64,000 nucleotides of DNA from JAUIJL01 sp965366625 (GTDB taxonomy: Bacteria; Acidobacteriota; Thermoanaerobaculia; Multivoradales; J023). Positions 43,061-52,362 of the stretch are shown here, piece by piece. Position numbers and translations under genes: made by a program. The stretch is from the NCBI GenBank assembly GCA_965366625.1, contig CBDUGP010000010.1, positions 1-64,000 of the forward strand. Reading direction: 5' to 3'. Positions within the stretch are counted from its first letter, which is position 1; every line of letters starts with the position of its first letter. The notes beneath the pieces are model-generated. The model had not been told where the DNA came from. It worked only from the letters and a program-made list of their open reading frames with translations, and made no database searches.

Positions 43061-46000
43061 ATGTTGCGCCGAAGTCTTCCCTTCCTGTTGGTCACCCTGC
43101 TTGCCCCAATCACCCTTCTTGCCCAGGACACGAATTATCGAGTCTTCCTAGATCTCGACAATAATCCCGGCATCGGCTGTACCGTCACCACGGTTGATGG
43201 AGCCTTCGACGGTGTCGAAGAGGTCCTAACGACCACAGTTTCGATGGACAATGTCACCGCCGTGACCCGCTCCACCTGCGATGCAGGCACTGGCACCTTC
43301 GGCGTCCCAACAGCAGTGGTCGATTTTCCCACTCCGTGGCCCGTGGGCATCGGCACAGGCACCGACGGAACCGACGTCGTCGAGACGTATTTCCCCCTCC
43401 ACACGGTTCCCACCCCTCTGGCTATCCGGCTCGGCTTTGATTCCAACGACGGCTTCGGCGGTGAGGACGCCCTGCTGACCACCGACGGCTCCGTGGCCGG
43501 GCCGGACGTGGTGGTGTTATTGGGCACCGTGCTCGACATCCCCACCCTCTCGACCCTCTCTTTGGCCCTCCTCAGCTTATTGATCGCCGCTGCGGCTTGG
43601 CGCTCCCTCCGCCGTCGGCCCTCCAGCGCCGCCTGGACGGTGTTGATCGTCGCCGGCAGCTTGGTGGCGTTCAGCGTTTTGGCGGTTGGCGTGATCACCC
43701 TCGACGGCGATCCCAGTGATTGGGCAGGCGTTGAGGACGCGTCCGCCATGGACCCGTTCGGCGACGCCCCCTCCAGCGCCGATCTGCGCGCGGCCTTCGC
43801 CGCCCTGGACCCCGCAGCCACCTATCTCTATCTGCGATTAGATGCGGCCCGCGGCGTGCTGCCGACCGCCGAGGACGATACCGCGACGGTCACCGAGGAC
43901 GATCCTGCGACGACGATCGATGTGCTCGCCAATGAAACCAATCCGAGCATGTTCCCGCTCACCATCACCTCGATCCCGACTCCGCCGACCAACGGCACCG
44001 TGGTGATCACCAACGCCGGCGCCGATCTCACTTACGAGCCCGACCCGGATTTCTGTAACGACGGCGCCCCGACCGACGACTTCGTTTACGAGCTCAACAG
44101 CGACACCACAGCCACTGTTTCCGTGACCGTCGACTGTGTGGACGACGCACCCACGATCACCGCCATCGCCGATCAATCGATCGCCGAGGACGGCTCCACC
44201 GGCGCCCTGGCCTTCACCATCGCAGATGTCGATACGCCGATCGCTTCGTTGATCGTCACCGCCGTTTCCAGCGACCAGACCTTGATTCCCGACGGCAACT
44301 TGACCCTCGCCGGTGCCCCCGGCGCCAATCGCACGATCGACGCCGCGCCGGCCGCCGATCAAAACGGTGGACCGGCCACCATCACCGTCACCGTCGACGA
44401 CGGCACCACCGCCGTACCCACCACCTTCGACGTGACGGTCAGTGCGGTCGACGATCCGCCGACGATCACCGCCATCGCCGACCAGGGGATTCTCGAGGAC
44501 GGCTCCACCGGCGCTCTCGCCTTTACCATCGGCGATCCGGATACGGCTATCGGTACCCTCGTGGTCACCGCCGTCTCCAGCGACCAAACGATCTTGCCGG
44601 ATGCCAATCTCACCCTCGGCGGCGCCGGTGCCAACCGCACCCTCGATGCCGCGCCCGCGGCCGACGAAAACGGCGGGCCGGTCACCGTCACCGTCACCGT
44701 CGACGACGGCACCACCGCCGTGCCGGAGACCTTCGACATCACCGTGACGCCGGTCAACGACGAGCCCAGCTTCACCGCCGGAGCCAACGAGTCGGTCAAT
44801 GAGGATGCCGGAGCGCAAAGCGTCCCGGGCTGGGCGACGGCCCTCGACGACGGGGATCCCGAGGTGGTTCAAGTCCTGAGCTTCATGGTCACCAACGACA
44901 ACAACGCCCTATTCAGTCAACAGCCGTCGGTCAACGCCACCAACGGCAACCTCACCTACACTACCGCGGCCAACGCCAACGGCATGGCGACGGTCTCGGT
45001 GACCCTCATGGACGACGGCGGCACCCTGAACGGCGGCGACGACACCTCGCCAACCCAGATGTTCACCATCACCGTCACCGCGGTCAACGACCGACCCACC
45101 CACACTCCGGGCGGCGGCACGGCGGCCTTCACCGAAGGTGGGGGCGCGGTGGTGGTCGACAACGGCATTACCGTGGCCGACTCCGACGACACCAATCTGG
45201 TGTCGGCGACCCTGACCCTCGGCATTCTCGACGCGGGTCAAGAAATCCTGGCGGCTTCCACCGGGGGCACCTCGATCACGGCCATGTACAACGGCGCTTC
45301 CGGAGTCTTGAGCTTGACCGGCTCCGACACCTTGGCCAACTATCAAACCGTGCTGCGCAGCGTGACCTATGACAACAGCAGCGTGGCTCCCACCGAAACC
45401 AATCGCAACATCAGCTGCGTGCTCAACGACGGCACCGACGACAGCTTGACTGCCAACATGACCGTCTCCGTGACCGGGGTCAACAGCCCGCCGATGGTCA
45501 CCAACTCGACCATCAGCTACAACGCCATCGGCCATACCCTGCTGCGGGTGGATAGTGCCGACGCCGACAACCACGACACCGCCCTTCCGGGCCGCGTGGC
45601 CTCGTCGGTGGACTTGATGGATGCGTTCCAGAAATCCGGTGCTACTGATCCGGACGGCCCGACCCTTGGCTTTACTCCCAAGATCGCCGAAGCCACGGAC
45701 CAAGGCGGCACCATCACCCTCGACGACGACGGCGACTTCTTCTACCTGCCGCCGGCCAACTTCACCGGCATGGACTCCGAGACCCTGAATCTCACCGACG
45801 GCACCAGCAATGTGGCCGTGACCCTGGAGATCACGGTGTCGGACGTGGTTTGGTACGTGGAGGATACGATTCACGCCAAAAATCCTGCGGGCGGTGACGG
45901 TCGATCGACCGACGCCTTCGAAACCTTGGCAGCCGCCGAAGCCGCTTCGGGCCCGGGACACTACATTCTGGTGTTCGAAACCGACGCCCCCTTGGACGAA

Positions 46001-49000
46001 GGCATCACGTTGAAGAGCGGTCAGAAGCTCTACGGCCAGCGGGTGGAAGAAGAAGCGGTGTCGTTGTTGCCCGCCGGTCTGCTGCTCGAAGAGATCGCCG
46101 ACACCAACGCCCGGCCGCAAATCCATCGCACCAATGGTGCGGCGGTGACGATCGACGCTTCCGCCGGCACCCTTGCCAATGTGGAGATCCGACATCTCGA
46201 TCTGCAATCCGGCGATAACGACGCGATCGCCGTCACCACCGGCGGCACCACGTTTGTCGACACCTTGTTGATCGACGAAAATGTGATCGGCGCAGCCGGC
46301 ATCCACGGCATCGATCTCGACGCCGCCCACACCGCCGGAACCGGCTCGGTGGAGATTCGGGACAATCAAATCACTTCGACCCTGAACGCCATCGATGTAG
46401 CGCACACCGGCACGGGCAGCTTGGATCTCGCCATTAACGGCAATACCGATCTGACTTCCAGCGGCGGCAATGGCATCAACGTCAACGAATTCGCCGGCAC
46501 CTTGACCGTCACTTCCTTCGACGGCAACACGGTGCACGGCGACACCACGGGAGACGGTTTCTTCTTCAACGCCGTGACCTTCGACAGCGACAGCTCCACC
46601 ACCGCCTTCGAGCAGGTGGATGCCAACAACTCCACCATCGGCTCCGGCGCCAATCCGATCACCGGCTCGGGTTTCCTGATCGCCAACGCTCACGGTGACC
46701 TGCTATTCGACGATCTCAACATCGATGCCGGCGGCTCGGGTCTGCTGATCGTCGGCAGCGGCGAGGTGAATATCGGGGCCGGAACGGGCTTCCGCATCAC
46801 CACCACCACCGGCACGATCAACGCCGCCGGCGGTCCAGGCCTGAGCATGGATCCCTTGACCGCCGACGTCACCCTAGCGAGCATGACCTCTTCCGGTAGC
46901 GCCACTAACGGTATTTTCCTGAGCGATGTGGCCGGCACAGTCAACATCCAAAGCGGCTCGATCACCACGTCCGCCACTCAAGCCGTTCTTGTCGATCAAG
47001 ACACGGTCACCAATGCCCTCAACTTCACCTATTCCGGCACCATCACCAATACCTCGAATCGATTGATCCACGTGGACGGCTACCCCGCCGGCACCATGAC
47101 TTTCAACGGCGCCTCGTTGTCGGATTCCGGGGCCGGTGGCAATACGGGCATCGGTATCGTCCTAAATAACGTGGGCGGAACGGTCAACATCAGCGCCACC
47201 TCGACCACCATTACCCAAAGCGACAGCACGGGCATTTCGATCACCGGCGATTCCGGCGGCACGATCAATATTGACAACACCACCATCACCGACGCAGCTG
47301 CGACGGCAATTCTCCTGGCCGACGGCCCCGATCGTCTCGACGGCACCTACGACTTCGACAACGTCGACGTCAACCACGCCACCGACGGTCAGCTGATGTT
47401 GGACATTCAAGGTCTCAACACCGGCGGCTCGGTGGACTTCGACGCGGCGAGCGCCCTTTCCGCTACCGACGGCACGGGTATCTCCATTACGTCCAACGCC
47501 GGCTCGGCCTCGATCAACCTCAACGGCCCGGTGGACCTGGGCACCGCCGGATCTCGGATCAGCGACGGCACGGCGTTCAACATGTTCACCAACAGCGCCG
47601 GCACCGACGTCAACGTTCCGGATCTCGACGTCTTCACCAGCGGTCAGACTGCGGTGGTTGGGACCGGCATGGGGACTTTGGATATTGACGCCTTGTCGAT
47701 CAATACCGCGTCCAACGGTCGCGGGTTGGACCTCGACGGCATCATTTCGGCGGTGGATGTGGACAGCATCACTTGCTCCCACAGCTCTGCCTGTGTCGAT
47801 CTCACGTCCCTAGCGGCCACGTCCGCGACCACCTTCACCAATATGGCACTCACCTGCTCGGGTGGCACCTGCTTCAACGCCAATGCCGCTCAAACGGTGG
47901 AAGCGACAGGCACCACCAGCGACATCGACGCCACCAACGCCGTCGGCATCAACTTGACCAACACCACCATCGGAGGCAACGACTTCACCCTGCGCTCCGT
48001 GGACGCGTCGGGGGCGATCAGCGGCATCATCCTGAGCGGCACTGGAATCACCGGAGGCTTCAATATCTTGGGTGATGGCGCCAACACCACCCAGGGCGGT
48101 AATACCACCGGCGGCCTGATTCAGAGCACCACAGGCACCGCGATCTTGATCAACCAGGCCCACGAGCTGAACCTGGCGCGAATTCGTGTCTTGACACCGG
48201 GTGCCCACGGTATCCTGGCCGACCAGCTGAGCGGTGAAAGCAGCATCGCCCACAGCACCGTTGAGGATGTGGACGCCGTCAACACCAGCGGCCTCTTCAT
48301 CCGCAACGACAACCTCAATCTCAACGCCGGAACGGGTTTCCTGGTCACCAACTCGATCTTCCGCAACGCCACCAGCGGCCAAGTGATGCACTTGGTGGAG
48401 GCCCGCGGGACGTCGCAGATGACCTTGGTGGTCGAAAATTCCCTCTACACGGACCTGGTTCCCGACGCCTTCCAACATTCGGCGGGCCTGGACCCGGGCG
48501 ATACCTCGACCATCAACACCACCTTCCGCAACAACACCATCCGCGACGCGCGGGCGGTCACGGGATCGAGCGTGCTCAACCTCGGCAAATCCCACGGTGC
48601 CAGCTCTTCGTTCCTGATCGAGGGCAACATCATCCAAAACGTCGGCATCCCCGGGGTCAACGGCGGTGTAGTCAACATCAGTGCCGTCGCCGACAACGCG
48701 GGAGGCACCATCTCGGGAATCATCCGCGGCAATCGGATCGAAAACGTCCAAGGGCGACGGCGCGGGATCAACATCGTGCCGGAGCCGGCAACCGGCAGCG
48801 TCACCTCCGTCGACGTGACGATCGACGACAACGACATCAACGACATGACCAACGGCATCGGCATCTTCGTCGACGTGCGAGAAAACACGCCCCTGACGCA
48901 CCTGCGGGTGACCGACAACCGAGTCGGTACCGGCAACTTCGGCACCACCCCCGGCAACGTGGGCGGCACCCGGGACGGGGTCTTCATCCAAGCCGACGAT

Positions 49001-49444
49001 ATCCAAGCCAAGACGCTGAACGTGCTCTTCACCGGCAACATCGTGCATGTCACCAATACGGGCGCCGGCACGACCGGTGACCAAGCGGTGGTGATCAAAG
49101 CGGACGACAACAATTGCACCGTAAACGCCACGGTCCACGGCAATACCATCCTGCAAGGTGCCGGCGGCACCGGGGACTTCGTTTTCGAATCCGAACAAGC
49201 ATCGACCTATTGCTTGGATTTGAATGCCGCCAACGTCGGTGCCGACGCCAACTCGGCACTGACCGGCGTCATCTTGGAACGAGAAGCGACCGCCACCTTC
49301 CACGTCGAAGGCATGGGGGCCGGCCCCAACAACAACGCCACCGTCGAGGCATTCCTCGATCCCCGCAACAACAACCACGTGTCGAGTCCCGTGGGCGACG
49401 GTTTTACCAACAACGGCGGCTCGGGCTGCCCGACACCCCCTTGA
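43061..49444 (+). CDS. Giant secreted cadherin-like / beta-helix protein
   Basis: A 2127-residue surface or secreted protein. Signal peptide: ~1-22 (LPFLLVTLLAPITLLAQD). Residues ~25-155 form a small beta domain (NYRVFLDLDNNPGIGC). An IPTL-type segment at 160-187 (IPTLSTLSLALLSLL then WRSLRRR) is followed by a second hydrophobic helix (~195-213). LDGDPSDWAG follows. Residues ~270-925 are tandem cadherin/Ig-like repeats of about 95 residues (TITAIADQSIAEDGSTGAL, TVTVDDGTTAVP, VTPVNDEPSF). From ~930 to 2115 there are right-handed beta-helix rungs rich in G-T-I-N-I and N-x-I. Very low Lys and high Asp suggest Ca-binding and an extracellular location. It is followed by the tail-collar genes. Adhesin or glycan-binding roles are possible; function not known. 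Confidence 0.75.
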   Translation: MLRRSLPFLLVTLLAPITLLAQDTNYRVFLDLDNNPGIGCTVTTVDGAFDGVEEVLTTTVSMDNVTAVTRSTCDAGTGTFGVPTAVVDFPTPWPVGIGTGTDGTDVVETYFPLHTVPTPLAIRLGFDSNDGFGGEDALLTTDGSVAGPDVVVLLGTVLDIPTLSTLSLALLSLLIAAAAWRSLRRRPSSAAWTVLIVAGSLVAFSVLAVGVITLDGDPSDWAGVEDASAMDPFGDAPSSADLRAAFAALDPAATYLYLRLDAARGVLPTAEDDTATVTEDDPATTIDVLANETNPSMFPLTITSIPTPPTNGTVVITNAGADLTYEPDPDFCNDGAPTDDFVYELNSDTTATVSVTVDCVDDAPTITAIADQSIAEDGSTGALAFTIADVDTPIASLIVTAVSSDQTLIPDGNLTLAGAPGANRTIDAAPAADQNGGPATITVTVDDGTTAVPTTFDVTVSAVDDPPTITAIADQGILEDGSTGALAFTIGDPDTAIGTLVVTAVSSDQTILPDANLTLGGAGANRTLDAAPAADENGGPVTVTVTVDDGTTAVPETFDITVTPVNDEPSFTAGANESVNEDAGAQSVPGWATALDDGDPEVVQVLSFMVTNDNNALFSQQPSVNATNGNLTYTTAANANGMATVSVTLMDDGGTLNGGDDTSPTQMFTITVTAVNDRPTHTPGGGTAAFTEGGGAVVVDNGITVADSDDTNLVSATLTLGILDAGQEILAASTGGTSITAMYNGASGVLSLTGSDTLANYQTVLRSVTYDNSSVAPTETNRNISCVLNDGTDDSLTANMTVSVTGVNSPPMVTNSTISYNAIGHTLLRVDSADADNHDTALPGRVASSVDLMDAFQKSGATDPDGPTLGFTPKIAEATDQGGTITLDDDGDFFYLPPANFTGMDSETLNLTDGTSNVAVTLEITVSDVVWYVEDTIHAKNPAGGDGRSTDAFETLAAAEAASGPGHYILVFETDAPLDEGITLKSGQKLYGQRVEEEAVSLLPAGLLLEEIADTNARPQIHRTNGAAVTIDASAGTLANVEIRHLDLQSGDNDAIAVTTGGTTFVDTLLIDENVIGAAGIHGIDLDAAHTAGTGSVEIRDNQITSTLNAIDVAHTGTGSLDLAINGNTDLTSSGGNGINVNEFAGTLTVTSFDGNTVHGDTTGDGFFFNAVTFDSDSSTTAFEQVDANNSTIGSGANPITGSGFLIANAHGDLLFDDLNIDAGGSGLLIVGSGEVNIGAGTGFRITTTTGTINAAGGPGLSMDPLTADVTLASMTSSGSATNGIFLSDVAGTVNIQSGSITTSATQAVLVDQDTVTNALNFTYSGTITNTSNRLIHVDGYPAGTMTFNGASLSDSGAGGNTGIGIVLNNVGGTVNISATSTTITQSDSTGISITGDSGGTINIDNTTITDAAATAILLADGPDRLDGTYDFDNVDVNHATDGQLMLDIQGLNTGGSVDFDAASALSATDGTGISITSNAGSASINLNGPVDLGTAGSRISDGTAFNMFTNSAGTDVNVPDLDVFTSGQTAVVGTGMGTLDIDALSINTASNGRGLDLDGIISAVDVDSITCSHSSACVDLTSLAATSATTFTNMALTCSGGTCFNANAAQTVEATGTTSDIDATNAVGINLTNTTIGGNDFTLRSVDASGAISGIILSGTGITGGFNILGDGANTTQGGNTTGGLIQSTTGTAILINQAHELNLARIRVLTPGAHGILADQLSGESSIAHSTVEDVDAVNTSGLFIRNDNLNLNAGTGFLVTNSIFRNATSGQVMHLVEARGTSQMTLVVENSLYTDLVPDAFQHSAGLDPGDTSTINTTFRNNTIRDARAVTGSSVLNLGKSHGASSSFLIEGNIIQNVGIPGVNGGVVNISAVADNAGGTISGIIRGNRIENVQGRRRGINIVPEPATGSVTSVDVTIDDNDINDMTNGIGIFVDVRENTPLTHLRVTDNRVGTGNFGTTPGNVGGTRDGVFIQADDIQAKTLNVLFTGNIVHVTNTGAGTTGDQAVVIKADDNNCTVNATVHGNTILQGAGGTGDFVFESEQASTYCLDLNAANVGADANSALTGVILEREATATFHVEGMGAGPNNNATVEAFLDPRNNNHVSSPVGDGFTNNGGSGCPTPP

Positions 49445-49526
49445 CCGATTTTTCAAAGACTTAAACGACTTACAGCATGAATGAAACCGTCGACCCCGGG
49501 TCGATCTAACTTCGGAGGACCGAAAG

Positions 49527-50045
49527 ATGTCAGAACCGTTCCTCGCCGAGGTCCGTATCGTGGGCTTCAACTTTGCGCCACGCGGCTGGGCCTTCTGCGA
49601 CGGGCAAATCCTGCCCATCAATCAAAACCAATCCCTCTACTCCCTGTTGGGCACCACCTACGGTGGAGACGGGCGCACGTCGTTCGCGCTTCCCGATTTG
49701 CGAGGTCGCACACCGATCCACGTGGGCCGCTCCAACGGCGGCGGAGATCATCGCGAAGGGCAAAAAAGCGGCGAGGAGACCCACACCCTGGCCGCCAACG
49801 AAATGCCCCAGCACGACCACGTGCTGCAAGTGACCAACACCACGGGTAATACCGACCAGGCGGGAGGTCACGTGCTCGCCCAAGCCTTAGGGGCTTCCGT
49901 CTACGGAGATTTCGGCACGGCGACCCCGATGGCAGCCGGCACGGTGACGAACGTCGGCGGCGGACAATCACATGAGAACATGCAGCCCTACCTGGCGCTC
50001 AACTTCTGCATTGCCCTCCAAGGCCTATTCCCATCCCGCAACTGA
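49527..50045 (+). CDS. Phage tail collar (microcystin-dependent-type) protein 1
   Basis: A 172-residue protein of the phage tail-collar/MdpB type, first of three tandem paralogues. SEPFLAEVRIVGFNFAPRGW, AFCDGQILPINQN and GTTYGGDGRTSFALPDLRGR are the collar-domain hallmarks. LAANEMPQHDHV and MQPYLALNFCIALQG end the domain. Such proteins form trimeric fibre-like structures in phage tails. Chromosomal sets outside prophages are widespread and of uncertain role. GGAGGACC precedes the ATG. No capsid, tail-tube or lysis gene is near, so this is not a prophage. Confidence 0.85.
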   Translation: MSEPFLAEVRIVGFNFAPRGWAFCDGQILPINQNQSLYSLLGTTYGGDGRTSFALPDLRGRTPIHVGRSNGGGDHREGQKSGEETHTLAANEMPQHDHVLQVTNTTGNTDQAGGHVLAQALGASVYGDFGTATPMAAGTVTNVGGGQSHENMQPYLALNFCIALQGLFPSRN

Positions 50046-50057
50046 GGAGATTCTTCG

Positions 50058-50576
50058 ATGTCTGAACCATTTGTCGGTGAAGTTCGCATGTTCGCCGGGA
50101 ATTTCGCGCCTCGGGGCTGGGCATTCTGTGACGGCCAACTGCTGGCCGTGTCGCAAAACGACGCGCTCTTCTCGCTGCTCGGCACGATCTACGGCGGCGA
50201 CGGTCGCACCACCTTCGGCCTTCCCGATCTGCGTGGTCGCATTCCCATCCACGCCGGCCACGGCCCCGGTCTATCTGCAAGGCGTCTCGGCGCCAAGGGC
50301 GGCGCTGAAAAAGTTACCCTAACCGTCAACCAAATGCCGAGCCACGGTCACTCCATGCAGGCGGTCAACGGACAGGCCAATTCCCAGCAGCCAGGGGGGA
50401 AAGGACCGGCCTCGGCCCTCGGTATCGATGCCTGGGCGGAAGATCCGGATCCTGTGAATTTCAGCAGCCAGTCGATCACCAACGTCGGCGGAAGCCGTTC
50501 CCACAGCAACCTCATGCCCTTCCTCTGCATCCATTTCATCATCGCCCTTTTCGGCATTTACCCGTCTCGAAACTAG
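50058..50576 (+). CDS. Phage tail collar (microcystin-dependent-type) protein 2
   Basis: A second 172-residue paralogue, starting 12 bp after the first. It shares SEPFVGEVRMFAGNFAPRGW, AFCDGQLLAVSQN and GTIYGGDGRTTFGLPDLRGR. HAGHGPGLSARRLGAKGGAE and LTVNQMPSHGHS follow. Exactly the same length as its neighbours, but the variable C-terminal half (~95-145) differs, as expected for a receptor-facing region. GAGGAG precedes the start. Same operon as the flanking paralogues. Confidence 0.85.
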   Translation: MSEPFVGEVRMFAGNFAPRGWAFCDGQLLAVSQNDALFSLLGTIYGGDGRTTFGLPDLRGRIPIHAGHGPGLSARRLGAKGGAEKVTLTVNQMPSHGHSMQAVNGQANSQQPGGKGPASALGIDAWAEDPDPVNFSSQSITNVGGSRSHSNLMPFLCIHFIIALFGIYPSRN

Positions 50577-50587
50577 GAGGTGATCCG

Positions 50588-51106
50588 ATGTCAGAGCCAT
50601 TCATCGCTGAAATTCGAATTTTCGCCGGCAACTTCGCGCCCAGGAGCTGGGCTTTCTGCAACGGTCAGCTTCTACCCGTCTCACAAAACACAGCCCTCTT
50701 TTCGCTGATCGGCACCACCTACGGCGGCGACGGACGTAGCACGACCGCTCTTCCCAACTTAGCGGGCCGGGCACCCATGCATCCCGGACGAGGTCCAGGA
50801 TTGACCTCGAGACGCCTCGGTCAGAGAGGCGGAACGGAGATGATCACCTTGACGGAAGCCCAGATGCCCAATCACACCCACACCCTGACCGGTTCCGGCG
50901 AAGACGGCAACTCGCAGAATCCGGGGAACCATCACTTCGGGGCGGGAACTGATATGTATCACTCGCCGAGCGGCGCCACTCTTGTTCCGGCCGCGGAGCA
51001 GACACTGCCGAATACCGGAGGCAGCCAAGCCCACAACAACCTGCAGCCGTTTTTAACCATGAATTTCATCATTGCATTACAAGGCCTCTACCCGTCTAGG
51101 GGCTGA
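50588..51106 (+). CDS. Phage tail collar (microcystin-dependent-type) protein 3
   Basis: Third 172-residue paralogue (SEPFIAEIRIFAGNFAPRSW, AFCNGQLLPVSQN, GTTYGGDGRSTTALPNLAGR). It is closest to the second copy in the PGRGPGLTSRRLGQRGGTE segment. The ribosome-binding site AGGAGGTGATC (50575-50585) is a full-length complement to the 16S rRNA 3' end and overlaps the stop codon of copy 2, so strong coupled translation is expected. A terminator-like hairpin follows the gene. Confidence 0.85.
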   Translation: MSEPFIAEIRIFAGNFAPRSWAFCNGQLLPVSQNTALFSLIGTTYGGDGRSTTALPNLAGRAPMHPGRGPGLTSRRLGQRGGTEMITLTEAQMPNHTHTLTGSGEDGNSQNPGNHHFGAGTDMYHSPSGATLVPAAEQTLPNTGGSQAHNNLQPFLTMNFIIALQGLYPSRG

Positions 51107-51123
51107 TCTCAAGTGTTGGATAC

Positions 51124-51160
51124 AACCCGCGGCGGCCCCAGGCCGGCGCGGGTTTCTTAT
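51124..51160 (+). terminator. Probable terminator after the tail-collar triplet
   Basis: AACCCGC (51124-51130) pairs with GCGGGTT (51148-51154) around an inner GGC-rich stem, followed by TCTTATT. It would separate the triplet from the acetyltransferase gene, perhaps partially. Confidence 0.6.
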
Positions 51161-51180
51161 TCTGAGACGAGGCTCACGTG

Positions 51181-51675
51181 ATGAAAAAGAAAGCGACACT
51201 GCGCCCGATCGCTGAAGACGATTGGGAATTCGTCTACCAGGTCTACGCCTCCACCCGCCAAGAGGAGCTGAGCCAGGTGCCCTGGTCTGCGGAGGAAAAA
51301 GAAAATTTCCTCAGATTTCAATTCCACGCCCAGAAGACCTACTACGACGAGCATTTCGCCGACGCCGAGTTTTCGATCATCGAATCCGAGGGGCAAGCGT
51401 TGGGTCGCCTTTACATCGACCGGCGGGAAGATGAAATCCGGCTGGTCGACATCGCCCTCTTGCCCGCGGCACGAGGCCGAGGCCTAGGCGGCGAGCTGAT
51501 GGCCGACATCCTCGCCGAGGGCGAAGCGAAGGGTCTGTTGGTTCGCATCCATGTCGAGCACAACAATCCCGCCATGCGCCTTTACAAACGACTCGGCTTT
51601 GAAAAAATCGAAGAGCAGGGCGTGTATTGGCTGATGGAATGGATTCCTCAAGGCCTTCGGGCCAACTCAAAATAA
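51181..51675 (+). CDS. GNAT-family N-acetyltransferase
   Basis: About 164 residues with a GNAT fold. Beta-4 is EIRLVDIALLPAARGRGLG, which contains the acetyl-CoA pyrophosphate loop (RGRGLGGELM). IHVEHNNPAMRLYKRLGFEK is the C-terminal motif B. The N-terminal TLRPIAEDDWEFVYQVYAST fits RimI-like acyltransferases. The ATG at 51181 directly follows a GTG that could also start. Placement right after tail-collar proteins and before a DUF6916-like gene recurs, to my memory, in other genomes, so it may modify those proteins. Substrate unknown. Confidence 0.82.
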   Translation: MKKKATLRPIAEDDWEFVYQVYASTRQEELSQVPWSAEEKENFLRFQFHAQKTYYDEHFADAEFSIIESEGQALGRLYIDRREDEIRLVDIALLPAARGRGLGGELMADILAEGEAKGLLVRIHVEHNNPAMRLYKRLGFEKIEEQGVYWLMEWIPQGLRANSK

Positions 51676-51725
51676 ATGCAAATGTTATCTTTTACTCCAG
51701 CTGAAACATCTGAAATGGGTATCAA

Positions 51726-52046
51726 ATGAGCAATGAGCCCGCTCTAGACGAAATTTCCGTCGATCGATTCAAAGCCTGCGAAGGGCAAGACTTCCACTTT
51801 ACCCTTGAAGAGGGAGAGGTAGCGCTCAAGCTGTCTCTGGTGAGTTCACTGAAAGGTGATACTCCACGCAAAGATCGCTCGCCCTTCTCCTTGCTGTTTC
51901 ATGGCCCTGCCAATCTGCAGATGGATCAGCAGATTGTGCCCCTCCGAAATGAGTCGTTCGGTGAGCTGCACCTCTTTCTAGTTCCTTTGGGACCCGATCC
52001 CGACGATCCGGATAGGCGCATGCTGTTCGAAGCCATCTTCACCTGA
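51726..52046 (+). CDS. DUF6916-like small protein
   Basis: A 106-residue protein without signal peptide. The layout matches, from memory, the small DUF6916 family that accompanies tail-collar gene sets: a first part with FKACEGQDFHFTLEEGEVAL, then SPFSLLFHGPANLQMDQQIV, and a final GELHLFLVPLGPDPDD with LFEAIFT. That last stretch is the most family-like. Predicted all-beta. Function unknown; perhaps a structural or chaperone partner of the collar proteins. The ribosome-binding site is weak. Confidence 0.65.
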   Translation: MSNEPALDEISVDRFKACEGQDFHFTLEEGEVALKLSLVSSLKGDTPRKDRSPFSLLFHGPANLQMDQQIVPLRNESFGELHLFLVPLGPDPDDPDRRMLFEAIFT

Positions 52047-52362
52047 GCCGTCTTCACCGGAGATCTGGCAAGCCTGGGCGCTGGAGGGTCCTCTTCTCGG
52101 CACCAGGGTTCAGGCAATTTAACTCCTTTGCACCATTTCTCCATCGCAGCGGCCCGATCGGTGTTCGGTTTCCTAACCTGCCGACCGGATGGTATGCTGT
52201 TTGCACTTGAATCGTTCATCAATGGGGGTCGGGGTCGCTCCGCGGAAAACCCTGAGGTGGGATGTAACGATTGAGGGCTTTTCTTCTCCTGTGATTCCAT
52301 CGCTCCCAGCCCGCTCGTCACTGACTTCCGTCGTTCGGAGCGAGGACCCCCTGAGGGAAAAA
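52047..52362 (+). other. Leader of the first C25 protein
   Basis: No gene. The coding frame of the next gene is open back to 52189, but that extension lacks a signal peptide and conserved sequence. No hairpin with a T-run separates it from the DUF6916-like gene. Confidence 0.4.

Noticed and set aside
44909..46693. 594-codon minus-strand open frame inside the giant secreted-protein gene
   Set aside because: It is the antisense of a GC-rich, repeat-encoding gene; the plus frame has a signal peptide and recognisable repeats. Similar long antisense frames at 43838-44872 and 47810-49621 are rejected for the same reason.
49527..51106. Prophage remnant
   Set aside because: Only collar-domain proteins are present; no integrase, capsid, tail-tube, lysis gene or attachment site was seen.
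52189..52362. N-terminal extension of the first C25 protein
   Set aside because: The extension would bury the signal peptide about 75 residues in; ATG at 52363 has a suitable ribosome-binding site and gives a normal signal peptide.
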